DNA of 7,444 nt. Origin: Eudoraea sp. (GTDB taxonomy: Bacteria > Bacteroidota > Bacteroidia > Flavobacteriales > Flavobacteriaceae). The DNA is taken from the NCBI GenBank assembly GCA_013041785.1, contig JABDRK010000336.1:1-7444 (forward strand), read 5' to 3'. Made by a program: the position numbers and the translations under genes. Shown here piece after piece: positions 6,827 through 7,444 of the stretch (position 1 is the first letter of the stretch; every line of letters begins with the position of its first letter). The notes beneath the pieces are model-generated. The model did not search any database. It saw nothing but the letters and a program-made list of their open reading frames with translations, and was not told where the DNA came from.

Positions 6827-7444
6827 ATGAATAAACAAGGGCAAACTGGCAAAACCAGGCAATGGTGCCTTATACTCGGTGCCAGCTCGGGCATGGGCCT
6901 GGCCACGGCAAAAAAGATGTCGGAAAACGGCTATGGCCTTATACTGGTGCATCGCGACCGAAAAAGCGAATTGCCCCGGATCCACACAGCATTTGACGCG
7001 CTGAAAACCAGTGGTTGTCCCATACATCATTTCAATCAGGATGCGATCATGGATACCAATCGGTTGGATTTAGTGGGAAAGCTCCAACAGCTGCTTCCAA
7101 AAGATGAAAAGATCAGGATATTGGTACACAGCATTGCAAAAGGAAATTTAAAACCCATGCATGCTGAAAAGGGAAGGATTGAAAATGCTGATTTTCAGCT
7201 TACACTAAATGCCATGGCGTTGAGCCTTTATGACTGGACGATCTCATTGCTAGCTGCGAACTTGCTCGATTCAGACACCCGGGTGATTTCCTTTACCAGC
7301 GAGGGCAATACAAAAGTATGGGCGGGATATGGAGCGGTATCCGCAGCAAAAGTTACCCTGGAGGCTATTAGCCGTCAAATGGCGGTGGAACTGGCTCCCC
7401 ATGGGATCAAGGTAAACTGCATACAGGCCGGAGTTACTGATACC
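6827..7444 (+). CDS. SDR-family reductase, FabI/FabL (enoyl-ACP reductase)-like (partial, C-terminus outside window)
   Basis: The frame is open from ATG 6827 to the window edge (206 residues, no stop). It is a short-chain dehydrogenase/reductase with the nucleotide motif LGASSGMG (17-24). A basic stretch after strand 2 (VHRDRK, 41-46) is compatible with NADPH. HSIAKGNL (101-108) resembles the HSI segment of FabI. The active site is YGAVSAAK, with Tyr168 and Lys175 spaced Y-x6-K as in enoyl-ACP reductases FabI and FabL, not Y-x3-K as in classical SDRs. Ser158 in FTSEG sits ten residues before the Tyr. The segment after it (EAISRQMAVELAPHGIKVN, 179-197) resembles FabL. It follows the PKS by 13 nt, with a weak AAAGG at 6812-6816, so it is in the same operon. 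It may reduce an acyl-ACP/CoA starter or a later intermediate; this is inference. The missing C-terminus holds much of the substrate loop. Confidence 0.87.
   Translation, partial: MNKQGQTGKTRQWCLILGASSGMGLATAKKMSENGYGLILVHRDRKSELPRIHTAFDALKTSGCPIHHFNQDAIMDTNRLDLVGKLQQLLPKDEKIRILVHSIAKGNLKPMHAEKGRIENADFQLTLNAMALSLYDWTISLLAANLLDSDTRVISFTSEGNTKVWAGYGAVSAAKVTLEAISRQMAVELAPHGIKVNCIQAGVTDT

Noticed and set aside
3922..7444. Flexirubin/dialkylresorcinol (DarA/DarB) pigment cluster, common in Bacteroidota
   Set aside because: That pathway does not use a type III PKS, and no DarA/DarB-like gene is present in the window.

Overview
The window looks like a chromosomal segment from a member of the Bacteroidota, most likely a marine Flavobacteriaceae. 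This rests on moderate GC, almost no Shine-Dalgarno sequences, a TAnnTTTG-type -7 box, an alpha/beta-fused 2-oxoacid dehydrogenase E1, and a paired lipocalin-like lipoprotein and glycine-zipper OmpA lipoprotein, all of which I associate with that family from memory. No tRNA, rRNA, CRISPR array, insertion sequence or other mobile element was seen.

Layout: (1) 1-442, minus strand: the N-terminal part of an isopenicillin-N-synthase-like 2-oxoglutarate/Fe(II) oxygenase, cut by the window edge. (2) 443-550: a short divergent promoter region. (3) 551-2545, plus: a single-chain E1 alpha/beta 2-oxoacid (probably branched-chain) dehydrogenase component. (4) 2663-3847, plus: a two-gene envelope unit, a lipocalin-like lipoprotein and a glycine-zipper OmpA-domain lipoprotein, closed by a strong intrinsic terminator at 3867-3896. 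(5) 3922 to the window end, plus: a tightly packed operon of FAD-dependent oxidoreductase, SAM methyltransferase, type III polyketide synthase and FabI/FabL-like short-chain reductase. It continues beyond the window.

The last region is the most interesting. Its first three genes overlap (4 nt and 8 nt) and the fourth follows after 13 nt, so they should be made together. The likely logic is that the type III PKS builds an aromatic or pyrone product, the methyltransferase and flavoprotein tailor it, and the SDR (with genes beyond the edge) either supplies a reduced acyl starter or reduces an intermediate. The gene combination resembles Streptomyces srsABC (type III PKS, methyltransferase, flavoprotein hydroxylase), but the methyltransferase and flavoprotein here appear to be different types, so the product cannot be read from the sequence. 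The E1 enzyme upstream could in principle feed branched acyl-CoA starters, but it lies in a separate transcription unit and may simply be housekeeping.
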